Assembly (NCBI GenBank): GCA_008704415.1
Contig: VXIS01000156.1
Location: forward strand, 1 to 64,000
Reading direction: 5' to 3'
Origin: Sphaerosporella brunnea
Lineage: Eukaryota; Ascomycota; Pezizomycetes; Pezizales; Pyronemataceae
Length of the DNA: 64,000 nucleotides
The notes beneath the pieces were generated by a model. The model was not told the DNA's origin. It ran no database searches and was given only the letters and a program-made list of their open reading frames with translations. The translations under genes and the position numbers were made by a program. The first letter of the stretch is position 1; the number at the start of each line of letters is the position of its first letter. Below are positions 1-13,000 of the stretch, piece after piece.

Positions 1-346
1 TGGGCGACAAACGACCGAAGCTTATCGCGGGTGCCGTCGAACATAGGCGCGTCCGGGAGCTTGTCACCTTGTGCTTCATGGTTCTCCGGTGCCGGCTGGC
101 CCAGGAGGCGGGTGATGATTTCTCGTTGACGGACCAGTTCTTGCTCGGCAGCGTCAGCTCGAGCGGTTTCTTCGGCCAAGGTAAGGTCGTTGTCCGTGGG
201 TGCAGGTGTATAGTCAGGGGTGCTGAGAACTTCGGTGCAGATTCTGTGGATATAGTCGAGAGGGTCGTTTTTTTAAGATCGGTGAGAGCGCTGGCAGCCA
301 CGAGGCGTGCCCAGAGGTCGTCGGAGATAGCTTTGTATATCGGCAT
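1..346 (-). pseudogene. gag N-terminal fragment, frameshifted
   Basis: The reading frame starts at the ATG at 346-344, equivalent to the gag start of element A at 7830. Compared with A, the T-run near 271-278 has lost a base, which shifts the frame about 23 codons into the protein. The fragment continues off the left edge. It is a dead copy, and no function is expected from it. Confidence 0.8.
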
Positions 347-411
347 GGTGTGTCGAGGTCGGGAGCAGGAGCAGGAGCTACGTAGGTTGGAGATAGTTCG
401 ACAGAACGTAC

Positions 412-692
412 TATACCGGGACAGGCACGGGGAAATGTCCAAGGTATGTAGCTTTTGAGGCAAGGACCGGAGGCAGGAGGACAAGGACAAGAGGCAGAAG
501 AAGACGAGACAAGACAAGGTGGTTCAAGGTTACTAGGTTCGCTAGTATACAAGACGTTCTGTAAAGAAGAAAAGAAGAAAAGAAACAACAACAAGTGAAA
601 CCTCGCCATTTATGCTTTCCCGTCATGTGACCGCGCGTCACGTGACACCCTAACCCTAGTGCCGAGCCGCCACTTACCCTTGAGCCGTGACA
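412..692 (-). repeat. LTR of family 1 (281 bp)
   Basis: It aligns end to end with the LTRs at 2650-2930 and 7896-8176 and has the same length of 281 bp. The inner TG terminus is mutated to TA at 412-413, while the outer CA end is intact. Confidence 0.85.
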
Positions 693-1068
693 GAAACGGG
701 CGAAGCGTAGGAATGAAACGGGCGACGCATAACAAGTAGTGCCAGACTGAACGCATGTATAATTGTATATTCTATATTCTATGTATTTCCACGCAATTCT
801 GAGATGCCTATGGCTATGCCCGCTGCATGGTTTGGTCGTCACTACATGGTTTGGTCGTGATTGTTGCGGTCGGACGGCGGTGATGGTCGCTGTCGAGCGG
901 CGGTCGAAAAATTCTATCATTGAGCCTAGTGACTATTATTCAGCTGGCTGACACTCACTTGTGAGTGCCCCTGGGAGCGAGCCTGCGAGCGATCGGGGGT
1001 GGTGGTAACCACCTTGGCACAAGCACGGAAAGTGTTCGTTTCCATTTCATGAATTATTTTTTGGGCTA
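693..1068. other. Region upstream of the micro-exon gene, no gene recognised
   Basis: I see no protein family or RNA gene here. The stretch lies between the LTR end and the first proposed coding exon. It would hold the promoter and any upstream exons of the micro-exon gene. In the frame used by that gene there is a stop (TAA) at 1006-1008, so the first usable ATG after it is at 1069. A good donor (GTGAGT at 961) leaves room for an additional 5' exon. Confidence 0.4.
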
Positions 1069-4000
1069 ATGACTAAGATGCACTGCATGACTAGGCACGC
1101 CTTTCGGTGACCCTATCATGACCCTTTGATGCGCAAATAACTAACCCGAGCCTTATGGCTTGATCCGACAGCCGGTGAGTCTCTGTTCCCGCGGTCAGTC
1201 TCGCTGTTGCTAACGAGAGCCTTGTGGCTTGATCCGACAGCAAGTGAGTCCTTGTTCCCGCGATCAGTCTCGCTGTTGCTAACGAGAGCCTTGTGGCTTG
1301 ATCCGACAGCGGGTAAGTGTCTGTTCTCGCGTTCAGCCTTGCTGTTGCTAATGAGAGCCCGATGTCTTGATCCGACAGCTAGTGAGTCACTGTTCCCTCG
1401 GTCAACCTTGCTGTTGCTAACGAGAGCCCGAATTCGACACCATGTGAGTCTCTGTTCCCGCGATCAGCCTTGCTGTTGCTGACGAGAGTCCGATGGCTTA
1501 ATTTGACAGCCGGTGAGTCTCTGTTCCCACAGTCAGCCTTGCAGTTGCTAACGAGAGCCCAAATTCCACAGCATGTGAGTCTCTGTTCCTGCGGTCAGCC
1601 TTGCCGTTGCTAACAAGAGCCCGAATTCGACAGCATGTGAGTCTCTGTTCCCGTGGTCAGCCTTGCTGTTGCTGACGAGAGCTTGATGGCTTAATTCGAC
1701 AGCCGGTGAGTCTTTATTCCCGCGGTCAGCCTTACGGTTGCTAACGAGAACCTTGTGGCTTGATCTGACAGCTCGTCAGTGTCTGTTCCCACGGTCAGCC
1801 TTGCTGTTGCTAATGAGAGTCCGATGTCTTAATCCGACAGCTAGTGAGTCTCTGTTCCCTCGGTCAACCTTGCATTTGCTAACTAGAGCCCGAATTTGAC
1901 AGCCTGTGAGTTAGTGATGGGTACGACCCAACCTCAACCGAGGTTGAAGTCGTCGACCCAGGTCGGAATTCGCAAATTGTTCGCGACCTGGAGGGGATTA
2001 AACTTTAAGGGTCCGGCGCAGCCTGAGCGCGCGCGCCGGGAGTGCTCTATCTGCATATCATAATATTCTCCTCATTATTTTCCTCGTCGTCAGTTTTCCT
2101 CGTCGTTAGTTTTCCTCGTCGTCAGTTTTCCTCGTCGTCAGCGCCCTCAGGCTCGTCCCCGTTGTCCCCATCATCCCCATCGTTCCCACCATCTTCCAGC
2201 AGATAGTGCTTCACTAAAAACTCGCTTTCCTTACCTTGTTCTCGAGACTGCTCAAACTGCTTCTTCTCCTCCGTGATCTCGGGCAAGCCCAGCCAGTAGC
2301 AAAGGCACATAATTGGATCCGCAGTTTCGGGAGCCAGCCGGTTCCGCTTTTTGGAGATCAAATCACCTGCCTTGGAGAAGACCCGCTCACTAAGTACCAA
2401 ATAAGAGAGTTAGCCTGAGTTGAGAGTCCGAGCGCCCTATATGATAGAGTAGACGTACCTGGGAACGGAGGATCAGGGGATCGCAGCGTTGTCCCGCAAA
2501 ACCTTCGCGAGGTAGGGGTACTCGAGTTTATGGATATCCCACCATGCAATAATATCCTTTGTCATAGCAGCTGATGGGGTGTCTAGGTGTAACGGAGAGG
2601 GTTGGGAACAGGCTGGAGGGGCCCAAGGTACTCGCGTACAGAGGGTTATTGTAATGGGACAGGCGCGAGGAAACGTCCAACGTATGTAGCTTTTGAGGCA
2701 AGGACCGGAGGCAGGAGGACAAGGACAATCGGCAGAAGAAGATGAGACAAGACAAGGTGGTTCAAGGTTACTAGGTTCGCTAGTATACAAGACTTTCTGT
2801 AAAGAAGAGAAGGAGAAAAGAAACAAAAACAAGTGAAACCTCGCTATTTATGCTTTCCCATCACATGACCGCGCGTCACGTGACACCCTAACCCTAGCGC
2901 CGAGCCACCCCTTAACCTTGAGCCGTGACCGTATCCCCCTCTTATGGCTGAGCTCCGACGAAGCTTCAGCTGTCATCTGGGAGTGGTCCGGGCTTGTGTG
3001 GGTACAATTCGTGGAAGCGGTCGATAGCTTCAAGGCCATTGATTCCTTCCGCCGCCTCCCATTCCGGTGGGTCGTAGCCGTTCCACTTTACCAGATATTT
3101 GAGGCGGCCCCTTACCAAGTGGTAATCCAGAATGGCATCGACGGACCATTCTTTTTCGCCATCGACAACAACAGGGAGAAGGGGTGGAATGATCTGTCCA
3201 GGGAGCGGGTCGGAAGATGCCGGGTTTAGGAGCGAGACCGGAAAGGTGCGATGGTTCTTCATGGTGTTGGGGATGTCCAATTCATAGGCATGGGTACCGA
3301 CGGCTCGAACCACCCAGTAAGGGCCCAGGTGCTTGATTTCGAGTTTCCTAGATCGTCGTTCCGTGCGCAAGTTCCTAGAGTCCAGCCAGACGAGGTCGTT
3401 CTCTTTGAACACAGGGGCGGGGGCTCGGGACCGATTGGCGGCTTCAGTATATCTGGCTTGGGCGTACTTCATCTCGGCTTGTAGAACGTCGTGAATGTGT
3501 GACATCCGCTCGGCCACCAGCTGCGCGTCAACCTGTTCAGGGTTGTCGGTCCGAATGTCTAGCTCAAAGGAGCACTTAGGGTTACGGCCATAGACGGCGA
3601 AGAAGGGAGACAGTGACGTAGTCTCGGAAGCCTGGTTATTGGCTGCGAATTCGGCCAGGGGGAGATACTTCTTCCAATCGTCCTGCAGGTATGATACGTA
3701 GGCGCGGAGATACTGCTCCGTGACGGCATTGATCCGTTCTGTCTGACCATCGGTCTGCGGGTGGAAGGCGGTGCTTGGAGCAGTCTCAATCTCAAGACAG
3801 GAAGCAAGGTGTTTCCAGAAGTGAGCAACGAACTGGGGGCCTCGGTCGGAGATGAGAACGTCGGAGAGGCCATGGTGCTTGAAGAGGTTGTCAATAAATA
3901 GCTGAGTGAATCCTTCCGCGTCGATGGTTGTAAGACAGAGGATCAGGTGGCGTTGATTTGTTAGTCAACAAATTACTGTGCAGATTGCGTCGTCGCCTTC

Positions 4001-7000
4001 CGAGACAGGAAGTCCAGTGACAAAGTCGACGGAGACACTTTGCCAAGGATGGTGTGGGACAGGAAGAGGCTTCAGAGCCCCGAACGGTGCGTGTCTTGTT
4101 GCTTTCATCCGTCGGCAGGTATGACAATTGCGTACGAATCTCTCAACGTGGTGTCGCATACTTGTCCAGTAGTAGCGTCGGGATAGGAGTTCCAAGGTCT
4201 TTGCACATCCCGGGTGTCCCATGGTTGGAGGGTCGTGGTGGTCCTGAATGAGTCGGAGCCGAAGGGGGGCGTGATCTGGGACGTAGAAGCATCCGTGGTA
4301 CATTAACCTCCCTTGGTGCTCAGAGCAGTCGGCAAGTGAAATGTCTTTGGAGATTTGGGTGCCTTTTGCCAGCATCTCCAGGACTCGTTGCGGGAAATGA
4401 TCCGCTTCGTACCCTTTGTCAAACAGGGTTTCCAGGGAGGACGGTCCGGTGCTGGGTGGGTTTTCCGCCATCAAACGTAGATTGTCGGGCAGGTTCTGCA
4501 GTTTGGGGACTGCCTGTTGGTTGGCCAAAAGTCGTTCATCCCCCTCTTTAGGGAGGTCTCCAGACCTCCTAGTGAGGGCGTCGGGTTTCCCACCAGCGAC
4601 ACCGGGTCGATAGACTATCTTGAAGTTGAAGCGAGACAGGAATTCGGACCAGCGGGCCTGGCCACGGTTGAGCAGTTTCGTTGTCATGAAATATTCCAGG
4701 TTCTTGCGATCGGTGAGAACCTGGACGGGGAACGCGGAGCCTTCAAGGTGGGGACGCCATTCCTCGAAGCATCGAACGATAGCCATCAACTCCTTGTTGT
4801 AGATCTCATAGTTGCATTCGGCAGGGGAGTGTTTCTTGGAAAAGAAGGCGACGGGGTGGAGGGTTCCCTCATCGTCATACTGGGAGAGGACACCGGCTGA
4901 GACGTAGTCTGATGCATCGGTTTCGACAACAACTTCACGATCATAGTCGAAGTGTCGGAGAATCGGGGCGGTTGTAAAAGCCTTTTTGAGGGTATCGAAC
5001 GCATTTTCCTGCACGGTACCCCACACAAACGGCACGGGTTGGCCATTGTCTTTCTTGGTCAGCGAGGTGAGTGGGGCAACCACCTTTGAATAGTCGCGAA
5101 TGAACCGGCGATAGAAGTTCGCAAATCCTAAGAATTCCTGAATGTCCTTGAGGTTGGATGGTGGTTCCCATCCCATGATTGTTTGGACTTTGCTGGGGTC
5201 CATCTTGATGCGGTTGCGTCCGACCAGTAAGCCCAGGTACTTGACCTCCATCTGATAGAACTTGCATTTCTCCGGCTTGAGGTGGAGCCCAGCTTTGCTG
5301 AGAGCATCGAGGATCTGCTTGATATGCTCGCGGTGTTCTTCGATGGTCTCTGAATAGATCAAGATGTCGTCGAGGTAGGCCGTACAAAAGCAGTCGAGGA
5401 ACGGTCGAAGTACGTCGTTGATGAAGGCTTGGAAGTTGGCAGGGGCATTTGTGAGTCCGAAAGGTATGACCAGGGATTCGAAAAGCCTGTAGCGGGTTCT
5501 GAAGGCGGTCTTCCATTCTTCCCCTTCAGCCATGCGGACCAGGTTGTAGGCTCCTCGGATGTCTAACGTCGTGAAGTATTTTGCCTTGGAGAGCTGCATC
5601 AGTGTCTCCTGGATCAGAGGTAACGGGTACCTGTTCTTGATAGTTCCTTTGTTCAGGCCTCGGTAGTCAACACACAGCCGTAGAGACCCGTCTGCTTTCT
5701 TAACAAACAGGATGGGCGACGCGGCTGGCGAGGACGAGCGGCGGATAAATCCCTTTTCCAAGTTTTCTTCGAGCCAGGCCTTGAGGGCTTCCAGCTCCTT
5801 TCGGGAGAGGGAATACAGAGGGCCAAATGGGGGAACGAAGCCCTCTCTCAAAGGAATCTTAAGGTCATATGGTCGATGCGGCGGTAGTCTATTTGCAATT
5901 GCCTCCTTGAACAAAGGGAGATAGCCGTGGAATTCGGCGGGGACAATTTTGCGTAGGTCGTTGTCGTCTTCGGCGTACTTCTTTTCAAGGGCCCTATTCA
6001 TTTGGTACAGGGATATAGAATAGACGGCTAAGTGCTTTTTCTTGGCCAATCGGCAAAAGGAGGAGGCTTTTCGTGAGGCGATGTGGAGTTTTGCTGGCGC
6101 TGCTGTGATGGGTTCCCGAAAGACCTCTGGAGGTTCTTCGCTAAGGGCTGAGACGGTTGTTGGTACGGGGTTGCAGTGAGTCAGGCAGTATTGTGATCCG
6201 AAGGTGAGAGTCCGAGAGCTGAATCGGATCGCGACGTCGTGGAGCTGGAGCCAGGGGATTCCGAGTACAATGGGGTAGTGTCCTAATTTGGTGACAAACA
6301 TGGGGAGTTGTTCTTGGTGATCTTGGATGGTACATTGGGCGACGGACAGATGAGTGATGTCACCGGAAGAGATTGGACGGCCGTCGATTACTTCGAGGGC
6401 ACGGGGTTTTCTTAAGGAGCGTAAGGGGAGTTGGTGATGGCGAGCGAAGTCTTCGTCCACAAAGGATATGCCAGTTGCGCCACAATCGATCAGCGCATGA
6501 GTACGAACAGTTTTTTTGCTGAATGACAGAGTGCAAGAAACAATAAGGTGCTTTCCTTCCAGTACTGTTTCCTCCACAAATGTGTCCGTAACTCCAAGAG
6601 CTGTCAATCCTAAGCTAGACAAAGACAACAAGATGGGGTGACCAGCAGCATAGCCATCAATGTACGGCTGGTCTAGGCGTTTCCCGACTGGTTGTCGGTC
6701 GGGAGGGGAGTGAGCCTGGTAGTCGTAGTGGTGGCGGCGGCTCGGAGGTGGGCCGGCTTATTGGTGCAGGTCGCAGCCAAGTGCCCGTGGCCACCGCAGT
6801 AGAGACAGCGACCCTCGGCAAGCCGGGCAGCTCGTTCCTGGGGTGTGATCTTGCGGCGATTGGCGGAAAGGTCCATGGGTGTAGGTACGGGCTGCGTAGT
6901 GTCAGGTGGAGGCTGGGGGGCCGAAGTGGGGGCGAAGGTTCCTTGAGGCGTGCAGGGTCGTTGTGGAGTAGTGACCGGATGGTGACTGGCGTTGCGGGGG

Positions 7001-10000
7001 GCTGAAGACGAAGTGCTAGACCGGAGTTTGCGGAGGTGCTCGACGGCACGCATTTGGGAGTCGAGACGTTGGCACAGGTTGACAAAGTCGTTAAGGTTGG
7101 TAGGATTCGGGGTGCCGATGAGCTTCTCGAGGATTTCGATTGAGAGTCCATGCCGGAGGGCATCCATGGTGGCACGTTGATCCCAATCCAAATCGGAGAC
7201 CAGCCTGGAGAACTCGGCGTAGTATAGCGAGAATTCCATGTTGCGTTGTCGAAGGGTTTGGAGCTTGTGACGAGCTGTGGCGGCGCGGTCCGGGTCACCC
7301 AAGGCAGTCTGGAGGACGCTGATGACGTCTTCAACATCGTTGAGTCCTGTAATCCTGCCATTATCGTGAATGTAGGGGAGGAGTTGTTCCATCGCACGGC
7401 CTTCGCATCGGTTGATGGCATAGGACAACCGTAGCTGGGGGGTTGGGAAACGTGTGGTGTCTGCGAACAGCTTGAGACGGAGCTGGGCGACAAACGACCG
7501 AAGCTTATCGTGGGTGCCGTCGAACATAGGCGCGTCCGGGAGCTTGTCACCTCGTGCTCCATGGTTCTCCGGTGCCGGCTGGCCCAGGAGGCGGGTGATG
7601 ATTTCTCGTTGACAGACCAGTTCTTGCTCGGCAGCGTCAGCTTGAGCGGTTTCTTCGGGCAAGGTAAGGTCGTCGTCCGTGGGTGCAGGTGTATAGTCAG
7701 GGGTGCTGAGGACTTCGGTGCAGATTCTGTGGATATAGTCGAGAGGGTCGTTGTTTTCAAGATCGGTGAGAGCGCTGGCAGCCACGAGGCGTGCCCAGAG
7801 GTCGTCGGAGATAGCTTTGTATATCGGCATGGTGTGTCGAGGTCGAGAGCAGGAGCAGGAGCTACGTAGGTTGGAGATAGTTCGACAGGACGTACTGTAA
7901 TGGGACAGGCGCGAGGAAACGTCCAAGGTACGTAGCTTTCAAGGCAAGGACCGGAGGCAGGAGGACAAGGACAAGAGGCAGAAGAAGACGAGACAAGACA
8001 AGGTGGTTCAAGGTTACTAGGTTCGCTAGTATACAAGACGTTCTGTAAAGAAGAAAAGAAGAAAAGAAACAACAACAAGTGAAACCTCGCCATTTATGCT
8101 TTCCCGTCACGTGACCGCGCGTCACGTGACACCCTAACCCTAGCGCCGAGCCACCCCTTAACCTTGAGCAGTGACAGTTATTGGACAGGTTCAGAAATGA
8201 GGGGCCGTGACAGGATCCGGAGACAGGACGAGAGGCGCGACGAGCACGGTCGGAATTCAGATTGGAACGAAGGTACACAGATTGACATACGAAGGTTCAG
8301 TAAAGAGGAAAGGAAAACGAACAACAAAGAGGAAGTGAAGGCCCATTATAGCACTCACGTAATTGTGGTGCGCCGCGCCACGTGGTAGCCGAACATAACC
8401 TCGGCTCGGAGCCATCCCAGCGAGCCTCCCTACAGAGCCTCATTACGACACCACAAACAACCCCTACTTCCAAACCTCACCACGTGACAACCATCCATGG
8501 GTGGGTAAATCTGAGAACAGCAAATGAATCAACATCCTTTGAAGTCTTAGATCTGAGAACTTCAGCCGATTCCATGGAGAGTAAAAGCCGGTAGCTTAGT
8601 CTGAAAACTCCTTCCAAAGTTGCGTCGTGACACCAGCTCGGGGCGAGACAGCGAGTATAGGGGGCTAAAGGGGGGTTCAAACCCCTCCTTGAACGGTATC
8701 TTGTGGTCGTAGGGCCAGTGGGGAGGTAGGTGATTGGCTACCGCTTTCGAAAAGAGGGGTAGAAACTCGTAGTATTGCTGAGGGACCAGTGACTTTAGGT
8801 CCCCCTCGTCGATCACCTTACGCTCCAACGCCTTGTTGATTTCATACAGCGATAGGGAGAAAAGCTGGAGCTGGCCGTATCGCTGTTTCTTGTTTTTGAC
8901 CAGACGTTGGAAGGAGGTGGCCGACACTATTGCAATGTCTAGGGACTGAGTAGGGAGAGTCATCCCTTTGACGCTTGTCGGCTTCAGTGTTGTCCTGTGG
9001 GCGACGCAGCGAGGGGAGTCGAAGGAGACGTCGTTTGAGGCAAAGCGGATTGACACTCCATGGTGCCACATCCAAGGGATGCCCAAGATCAGAGGGTAGT
9101 GGCCGAGCTTGGTGACGAAGGCAGGCAACGTCTCATGGTGACCGCCGATCGACATCCCCACCTTGACAATGTGGGTGATGTCTCCGGACGAGATGGGTCT
9201 ACCGTCTATAACCTCGAGGGCGCGAGGAACGCGTAGTGCATACTGGGGAAAATGATGTTGGAGAGCAAATTCTTCGTCGATGAAAGCAAAACCAGTGGCT
9301 CCTCAGTCAATCAGTGCGTGGGTTTGGGTCTTGTTATCACTATCGGAGAGGGAACACGTAACTACGAGATGGTTTCCATCCATTGATTCCTCCTCCACAC
9401 TTTGATTTGAGAGAGTTACCAAAGATAAGGAAACGCAGCCTGGCCTGCAGGCCGGAGAGCCGTGACAACAAGGAAAAGACGAAGAAGATTCTGGACGTCC
9501 CATGGCGGTGCCAACCTTGCGGCATGGGACAACTAGTTTTCCGACGGTTGGGTGTCGGAGGTGGGGATAAGTTTTTCCGGGGGCTGAGCAGTAGGGGTAG
9601 CCGTGGCTACCACCGACGCCTTGGCAGCACGGACACGCCAAGCCTCAGCAGCCAGCCGGCGAGGGCAATCGAGGCTGGAGTGGTGATTCGATCCACAGTA
9701 GGTACACTGCCCCTTTGCCATTCTCTCCTCCCGGATCCTCTGGCGCTCGGCCTCACGCCGGGCAGCTGAGAGCTCCATTGGGGCCGGGCTATAGTTTCCA
9801 CTGTTCGAGTTGGTGGAATAGTTTCCCGTGGTTGCAGGGGCAGTGACAGTGGATGAGGATGGCGCATGGCGGTGAGGGGTGCTTTAATGGTTGGTGGTAG
9901 TGACGGTGGGGCGAGACAATGATGGCTTACGTGCCTCTGCTCGGGCACGGATTCGATTGTCCACGTGCTTGCAAAGGTAAACAAAGGCTGCCAGAGTGTC

Positions 10001-13000
10001 ATCGGAGGCTGCTCGGTGCAGGAGGGCGTCCTTCATCTCTTCCGACAAGCCTTCACAAAGTTGTTCTTTCTGGGCGACTTCGTCCCAGTTAAGATCTCCC
10101 ATGAGGCGGTGGAAGTCAGCCAGATAGCTGAAAAAATGGCAGGTTTTTTGACGGAGACAGCAAATTTCACGGGCAGCAGTTCGAGAGCGGTCGGGGTCGT
10201 CATAGGCCTGTCGGAGGATGGTCAACAGATCATTGAGGGAGGCCAGGGTGATATCTCCGGTGTCTTCATCGGCATACGAGCGCAGCTGGTTCAGAGCTGC
10301 TCCTGACAGGCGGTTGAAGGCGTACCGGAGACGGGCTTGTTTGATTGGGTAACGGGTTGGCTGGGCAGCAAGCTTGTTGCGGAGCTGTAAGATCCAGGTC
10401 CTCAGCTCTTCGGGCTTGGTGCCGTCAAAGGTAGGGGCGTCGGGAAAGCCACCCAACTGGGTGCCTCCTTCGAGGTGGTCACGGGTCTAGGCGGCAGCGA
10501 TCGTCAGGACCTGATTCAGTTGAGTGGTCAGGTCCCAGAGCCGCTGCTGGGCAGCAGCAAGGCCGGTGCGAGTGGCATGACGCTCGAGATGGGCCGTTTG
10601 GAGCTCAGCACGGGTCTCTTCCAGCTCCTCCTCCAAGTTGGGCGGAGCTTCGCAGGCTATTAGTCGTTGTGCCATGTGGGCGAAATTAATCAGACGTTGG
10701 TTGCGCTCCTCCTGCGGGAAGCCTTCCAGAGGTGCCTGAGCACCAGTTTCGATGGCTGCCCAGAGATCAGAGGGAATCTGAAGATCTCGGTGGGTAGCCA
10801 TGGTGATGCAGGGGGGGTGGCGATGTGGTAGACAGAGCGAGTAAGTCAGGCTTTGGTGGACTGAACCTCGTGTAACGGAGAGGGTCGGGAACAGGCTGGA
10901 GGGGCCTAAGGTACTCGCGTACAGAGGGTTATTGAACAGGTTCAGGAACGAGGGGCCGTGACAGGACCCGAAGGCAGGATGAGAGGCGCGACGCGCACGG
11001 TCAGGACTCAAATTGGAACGAAGGTACTCAGATTGACATACGAAGGTTCAGTAAAGAGGAAAGGAAAACAAACAACAAAGCGGAAGCGAAGGCCCCTTAT
11101 AGCAATCATGTGATCGCGGTGCGCCGCGCCACGTGGTAGCCGAACAAAACCTCAGCTCAGAGCCATCCCACCGAGCCTCCCTACAGAGCCTCATCACGAC
11201 ACTACAAACAACCCCCACTTCCAAACCTCACCACGTGACAACCATCCACAGGGGGGTAAATTTGAGAACAGCAAATGAATCAACATCCTTTGAAGTCTTA
11301 GATCTGAGAGTTTCAGCCGATTCCATAGAGAGTAAAAGTCGGTAGCTTAGTCTGAAAACTCCATCCAAACTTGCGCCGTGACACGAGGTAGCACTGCAAC
11401 TCAACTCTCCATTGCTGCTCCTTGCCGCGCCCACTACCAGTGGGTGCTGCTTGCGCTGGTTCCTGAGACCCGAAGATTGAAAGATCCTCAGGATCCAGGG
11501 TTTTTTTGGGTTGGCTGTTGGAGATGGAGTCTGACTGTAAGGAGGTGAGGTGCTGGGTCTTGTCTGATGGATAATACTCTCTCAGCACCCGTTCGAGGGA
11601 ATTGCGCGCGGCTTGAAGATCGCAAGGCCTTCATCCTTGTCTCTCCAGTGTGATCAACTTCAGGCGAGGATCCAGGATCGTTGAGATGCGCTGTGCAGTG
11701 AATGAATCCGTTCTGTCTCGATAGTTATTCAGTTTGTCCAACGCTGCCTCGCAAGCCTCCCAAGCTGTGTCATTATGATCCTTACCCCCCGGCTCAAACT
11801 TATTTTGCTGATTACGTAGTCGGTTGGAGATTTTCCAGTACGCTGGCAGTTGCTGGCTCAGTGTAGGGTAGCGCTCCCCCGAAATATCCTCTGTCGGCTT
11901 GCTGAAAACGGCCAGAATGGTGTTCAGCTTTTCCAACCACGCCCAATCAAAGTCATCTAGCATGAGGTTAAGATTGAAAAGCTTAGACTTGCTGCGGTAC
12001 ATGCGATCGACCGCGGGGCGAACGTCAAGCAAACGCTGAATAAGTAGATGAGTGCTGTTCCACCGAGTGCACACGTTGAGGAGCAACTTCAGCTGCTTCA
12101 ATCCTTTAACCCTCTCAAACTCCGCCAGCGCCTCCCCAAGAATATTGGATTTGCGGGTTTTGGCGACAATCTTTCGAGCAACATGCAGGATCACCGCAAC
12201 TGCAGCCTGTTCATTGTAGGTGTCCGCTCGGCTGATATCTGGCTCCGCGGTATTGTCTTTCGACAACTTGTCCTCGTTGACCGCTTCCTTGTCGACGTTG
12301 AGGACGGTCAGGATTTCCTGGGCGGCAAGATTGAGTATGTGAGCGAAACACCCAACAAAACAATCTTGAACGGTAAACTTCCCCCAGCGCTCATCCGTTT
12401 GAAGGGCGGTAGCCATCGCCTTGTTGATAGACGCATTGTCGGAGGTGATCGAGCGTATATGGCCAGTTATTCCGAACTCTTCAGTTACAGCGATGAGGAT
12501 GGCGGCCTGACGCTCGGCGTTGTGACTGGCAGGCAATGGGCGGAACGCCAGCAAAAGGCTACGGAGCGTCGATGGCTTCCCGCGGCAGATTCTCTCGACA
12601 AAATAACCTGTAACCGCGAGGTAGTTCTGCTGCGAGCAGGACGTCCAGCCATCCAAAGTCAAGCTGACCCTCCCACCGTTCTTAATGTGCCGCTGTAGCA
12701 CAAGCTTAACCTCCTCCTGCTTTTTCTTTCGCAATTTGACCATTTCCCGCCCTAGGGTCCGCCGAGAAATGAGAAAGGGACGTATGTAACGGAGAGGGTC
12801 GGGAACAGGCTGGAGGGGCCCAAGATACTCGCGTACAGAGGGTTATCGAACAGGTTCAGGAACGAGGGGCCGGGACAGGATCCGGAGGCAGGACGAGAGG
12901 CGCGACGCGCACGGTCAAGGTTCAGATTGGAACGAAGGTACTCAGATTGACATACGAAGGTTCAGTAAAGAGGAAAGGGAAACAAACAACAAAGCGGAAG

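Larger units (their letters stand above)
1..692 (-). mobile_element. Ty3/gypsy LTR element, family 1, truncated copy (5' LTR and gag start)
   Basis: This segment matches 7482-8176 of the complete element A nearly base for base. It therefore represents the 5' end of a second copy lying on the minus strand and leaving the window at its left edge. It contains the gag N-terminus and the 281-bp LTR. The right edge is the LTR end GTGACA at 687-692; the next five bases (693-697, GAAAC) would be its target duplication, but the other side lies outside the window. Confidence 0.85.
2650..8176 (-). mobile_element. Ty3/gypsy chromovirus-type element A (family 1), full length
   Basis: This is a complete 5527-bp element with two 281-bp LTRs and the perfect 5-bp target duplication GTTAT at 2645-2649 and 8177-8181. 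It is inserted inside the 3' LTR of element B and so is the youngest nested layer here. By hand alignment its two LTRs differ at about 16 of 281 positions, many of them C/T or G/A changes. It is therefore not a very recent insertion. Gag is intact and Pol has one frame break. Confidence 0.93.
2588..8632 (-). repeat. 3' LTR of element B, split by element A
   Basis: The LTR occupies 2588-2649 and 8182-8632 (513 bp in all). It is interrupted by element A together with the second copy of A's 5-bp target duplication. Joining the two halves at GTTAT gives a continuous match to the LTR at 10871-11383. Confidence 0.9.
2588..11383 (-). mobile_element. Ty3/gypsy element B (family 2), internally deleted, with element A nested in its 3' LTR
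   Basis: It is bounded by family-2 LTRs that start TGTAACGG and end GTGACA. The 5' LTR is at 10871-11383. The 3' LTR is split by element A into 2588-2649 and 8182-8632. The flanking 5 bp are CTAGG (2583-2587) and CGAGG (11384-11388), a target duplication with one mismatch. The internal region (8633-10870) keeps gag, protease and the start of reverse transcriptase, then jumps to the 3' LTR. Most of RT, RNase H and integrase are therefore deleted. It is inserted in the hAT transposase gene. Confidence 0.9.

Noticed and set aside
3965..6631. Programmed frameshift between the pol frames of element A near 3960
   Set aside because: The break lies in the integrase core, where related elements are continuous, so a mutation is the simpler explanation.
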